This document shows positions 5,337-6,834 of a stretch of DNA of 6,834 nucleotides, piece by piece. Every line of letters starts with the position of its first letter. Positions within the stretch are counted from its first letter, which is position 1. The notes under the pieces are model-generated. The model saw only the letters and a list, made by a program, of their open reading frames with translations. It was not told the origin of the DNA and did no database searches. The stretch is from Actinomycetota bacterium (GTDB taxonomy: Bacteria; Actinomycetota; Acidimicrobiia; Acidimicrobiales; JAFATL01). The DNA is taken from assembly GCA_019243975.1 (NCBI GenBank), contig JAFATL010000662.1, forward strand, positions 1-6,834, written 5' to 3'. The position numbers and the translations under genes are program-made.

Positions 5337-6834
5337 TCACGGGAGGGCCCGGACGATGGGGCGGACGCCGTGCTCGGCATCCGAGACGGCGGCGCCCAGG
5401 ACGGCGTCGGTGACGGCCGCGGTGACGCTCTTGCACGACGGCGGCAGGTGGTTGAGCGCGAGGCCCAGCTCCCGCTGGGCGGGCGCCGAGCCGGGCAGGT
5501 GGTCGTGGTCCTTGAGCCAGCCGGGGACGTCGACGATGACGTTGTGTGCTCCGTCGAGATGAGCGCGTGGCGTCGGGACGACGTTGTCGCCTCGCCCGGC
5601 AATCGACGTGAACCAGACGCCGGGGGGCAGCGGCCGCTCGTTGAGTTTGCGGATGAAGTCGGAGTTCTCCGCCAGCTGCTTGACCGACACCGAACGCGGA
5701 TCGATTCCACCGAGCTGCAGCTCGCCCGCGACCGTCTCGATCGCCTCGCCGCTGAGCTTCCGGCCGAGGTCGGCGCCGACGGTTGCCAAGTTGGCGCCGT
5801 GGTGTGGCGTCGCCAGCGTGACCACACTCTCGATGGGCGGGTGCCCCGGCTTGGTGAGGTCGATGTCGTACGCCAGCGCCGCGCGCGTCACGAGCCCGCC
5901 CTGCGAGTGGGCGACGATGTCGATCGGTACGCCGGGATGCTCGGCCGCTTCTCGCTGCAGCAACTCCGCCAGGCGCTGGCCGGAGGCGCGGATGTCGACC
6001 TGCGTGTCGGCCGCGGTGTACGCGTTGTCGCGCGTCGTGCCGCCTTCGTAGGAGAACTCGACGACGTCATCGGGCGCGTACCCGAGCGCCCCTTCGTTCA
6101 CGTCGACGACCGCACCCGCCTCGTGCCAGCCCTCGGGGTTTCTCTTGCTCGTCGTTCCCGTGTGCGATCCGAGGCCCGCGACCTCGACGAGGATGTGGCG
6201 CTCCTGCAGCTTGGGCGTGGCCACGTCGCTGCCCGTGCAGTCGGCATTGGTCGCCTCCCATGCGGCGGTCCCGATGGTCAGCAGCCACGCGGCCGGGTCG
6301 CCGAGCCGGCGGGCGTACTCGGCCCAGGCGGCGAGGGACTCGGCCTTGCCGAGCAGCTGCAACGCCTGCTGGCCCATGCGCACCGGCGCCAGCGCGGCGT
6401 CGACACTCTGCTGGGCGGCCCAGGCCACGCCGGCTTCAGTGGCGTGGAACGCGCCCCCGGCCAGGGCGGCCAGGCTGTGCCACACGCCGCCCTTCTCGCC
6501 TTCCTCGCTCAGCGGTTCGGCTACCAGGTGGATGCGCTCGTGGCCCGGCCCCATGAGCACGGCCGGATCGATGTACGCGTCGCCCGCGCGCGCGCCGAAG
6601 TGGAACGAGGTGCGCGTCGTGCCGAGCACCTCGCCCGCCGCCACCTGCATGCCGCGTGCGACCGCGATCGACGCGAGAAAGCTGTAGCTGGTGCGAATTC
6701 CGTCGGCATGCAAGACGACGACGTGCAGCGTGCCGCCCACCTGCCCGGCGAACACGACCTGCCCGGGCGCTGACGCGTGCACGGGCGAGCCGTCGGTCGT
6801 CGCGTAGTCGAGCCCGCGGTCGCCTGCCGCGTAG
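5337..6834 (-). CDS. Fusion of a degenerate LytM/M23 domain with an alpha/beta-hydrolase (lipase/PGAP1-like); N-terminus beyond the window
   Basis: 498 residues are visible, numbered from the first complete codon at 6833. Residues 1 to about 95 form an M23 (LytM) fold: GDRGLDYA (4-11), SAPGQVVFAG (21-30), TSYSFLASI (48-56) and TSFHFGARAGDAYIDP (75-90). Compared with active LytM enzymes, the first zinc His is Asp5, the catalytic His of the YSHL-like motif is Phe52, and the first His of HxH is Ser76; Asp9 and His78 remain. An Ala-rich helical linker follows (about 95-210). The hydrolase domain (about 211-470) has the nucleophile motif AHSQGG with Ser310, ATPHHGAN (341-348), GRGDNVVP with probable acid Asp416, and DHDHL with probable His445. 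Cys199 and Cys467 could form a disulfide if the protein is exported. A GTG at 6782 falls inside the M23 fold, so the true start lies upstream of the window. The substrate is unknown: acyl ester, lipid or envelope ester are all possible. Confidence 0.87.
   Translation of the reverse strand, partial: YAAGDRGLDYATTDGSPVHASAPGQVVFAGQVGGTLHVVVLHADGIRTSYSFLASIAVARGMQVAAGEVLGTTRTSFHFGARAGDAYIDPAVLMGPGHERIHLVAEPLSEEGEKGGVWHSLAALAGGAFHATEAGVAWAAQQSVDAALAPVRMGQQALQLLGKAESLAAWAEYARRLGDPAAWLLTIGTAAWEATNADCTGSDVATPKLQERHILVEVAGLGSHTGTTSKRNPEGWHEAGAVVDVNEGALGYAPDDVVEFSYEGGTTRDNAYTAADTQVDIRASGQRLAELLQREAAEHPGVPIDIVAHSQGGLVTRAALAYDIDLTKPGHPPIESVVTLATPHHGANLATVGADLGRKLSGEAIETVAGELQLGGIDPRSVSVKQLAENSDFIRKLNERPLPPGVWFTSIAGRGDNVVPTPRAHLDGAHNVIVDVPGWLKDHDHLPGSAPAQRELGLALNHLPPSCKSVTAAVTDAVLGAAVSDAEHGVRPIVRALP

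Noticed and set aside
5302..5436. 45-residue N-terminal extension of the propeller lipoprotein
   Set aside because: It overlaps the end of the hydrolase gene, is Arg-rich, and would bury the signal peptide. AAAGGAG directly precedes GTG 5301.
2825..6773. Three long plus-strand open frames (464, 446 and 467 codons) opposite the envelope genes
   Set aside because: Each mirrors a recognisable minus-strand protein, is rich in Arg, Asp, Val and His, and has no signal peptide, motif or ribosome binding site that I can identify.
6780..6782. GTG 6782 as the start of the LytM-lipase gene
   Set aside because: The frame stays open to the window edge and encodes GDRGLDYA, part of the M23 fold, before this codon. 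The gene therefore begins outside the window.
1..6834. tRNA, rRNA, insertion sequence, integrase, phage or toxin-antitoxin genes
   Set aside because: I looked on both strands and saw no cloverleaf, transposase motif, terminal inverted repeat or direct-repeat pair. Coding density leaves only one gap over 100 nt.

Overview
The window is very GC-rich (about 70% by eye) and densely coding. Every gene I can support lies on the minus strand, so the order of transcription runs from high to low coordinates. Codon use, the gene order rpsB-tsf-pyrH, an Ala/Pro-rich tail on ribosomal protein S2, and an M23-domain gene shortly upstream of rpsB suggest a high-GC actinobacterium. A deep lineage such as Acidimicrobiia is possible, but the class-level guess is weak.

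There are two halves. The upstream half (6834 down to 2582) holds three tightly packed genes for proteins that appear to be exported. The first is a fusion of a LytM/M23-like domain and an alpha/beta-hydrolase (lipase/PGAP1-like), whose N-terminus is cut off by the window edge. The second is a PQQ-type beta-propeller lipoprotein. The third is a SpoIID/LytB-domain protein with a signal peptide and a C-terminal membrane anchor. The gaps are 35 and 11 nt, so they are probably one operon acting on the cell envelope or peptidoglycan. The M23 domain seems to have lost its catalytic histidines, which suggests binding or regulation rather than cleavage.

The downstream half (2460 down to 1) is the housekeeping translation operon: rpsB (S2), tsf (EF-Ts) and pyrH (UMP kinase, 3' end cut off by the window edge). 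rpsB and tsf overlap by 8 nt, and tsf and pyrH are 12 nt apart. The most likely rpsB start is a GTG at 2460 rather than the ATG at 2478, because the Shine-Dalgarno sequence lies between them. The 121-nt gap between the two halves (2461-2581) contains several inverted repeats, some mutually exclusive, that could form a structured leader for rpsB or a terminator for the envelope genes. In DNA this GC-rich, chance pairing cannot be excluded.

I see no tRNA, rRNA, CRISPR array, insertion sequence or phage feature. The most unusual items are the catalytically degraded LytM domain fused to a lipase-like hydrolase and its pairing with a membrane-anchored SpoIID protein directly upstream of a core translation operon.
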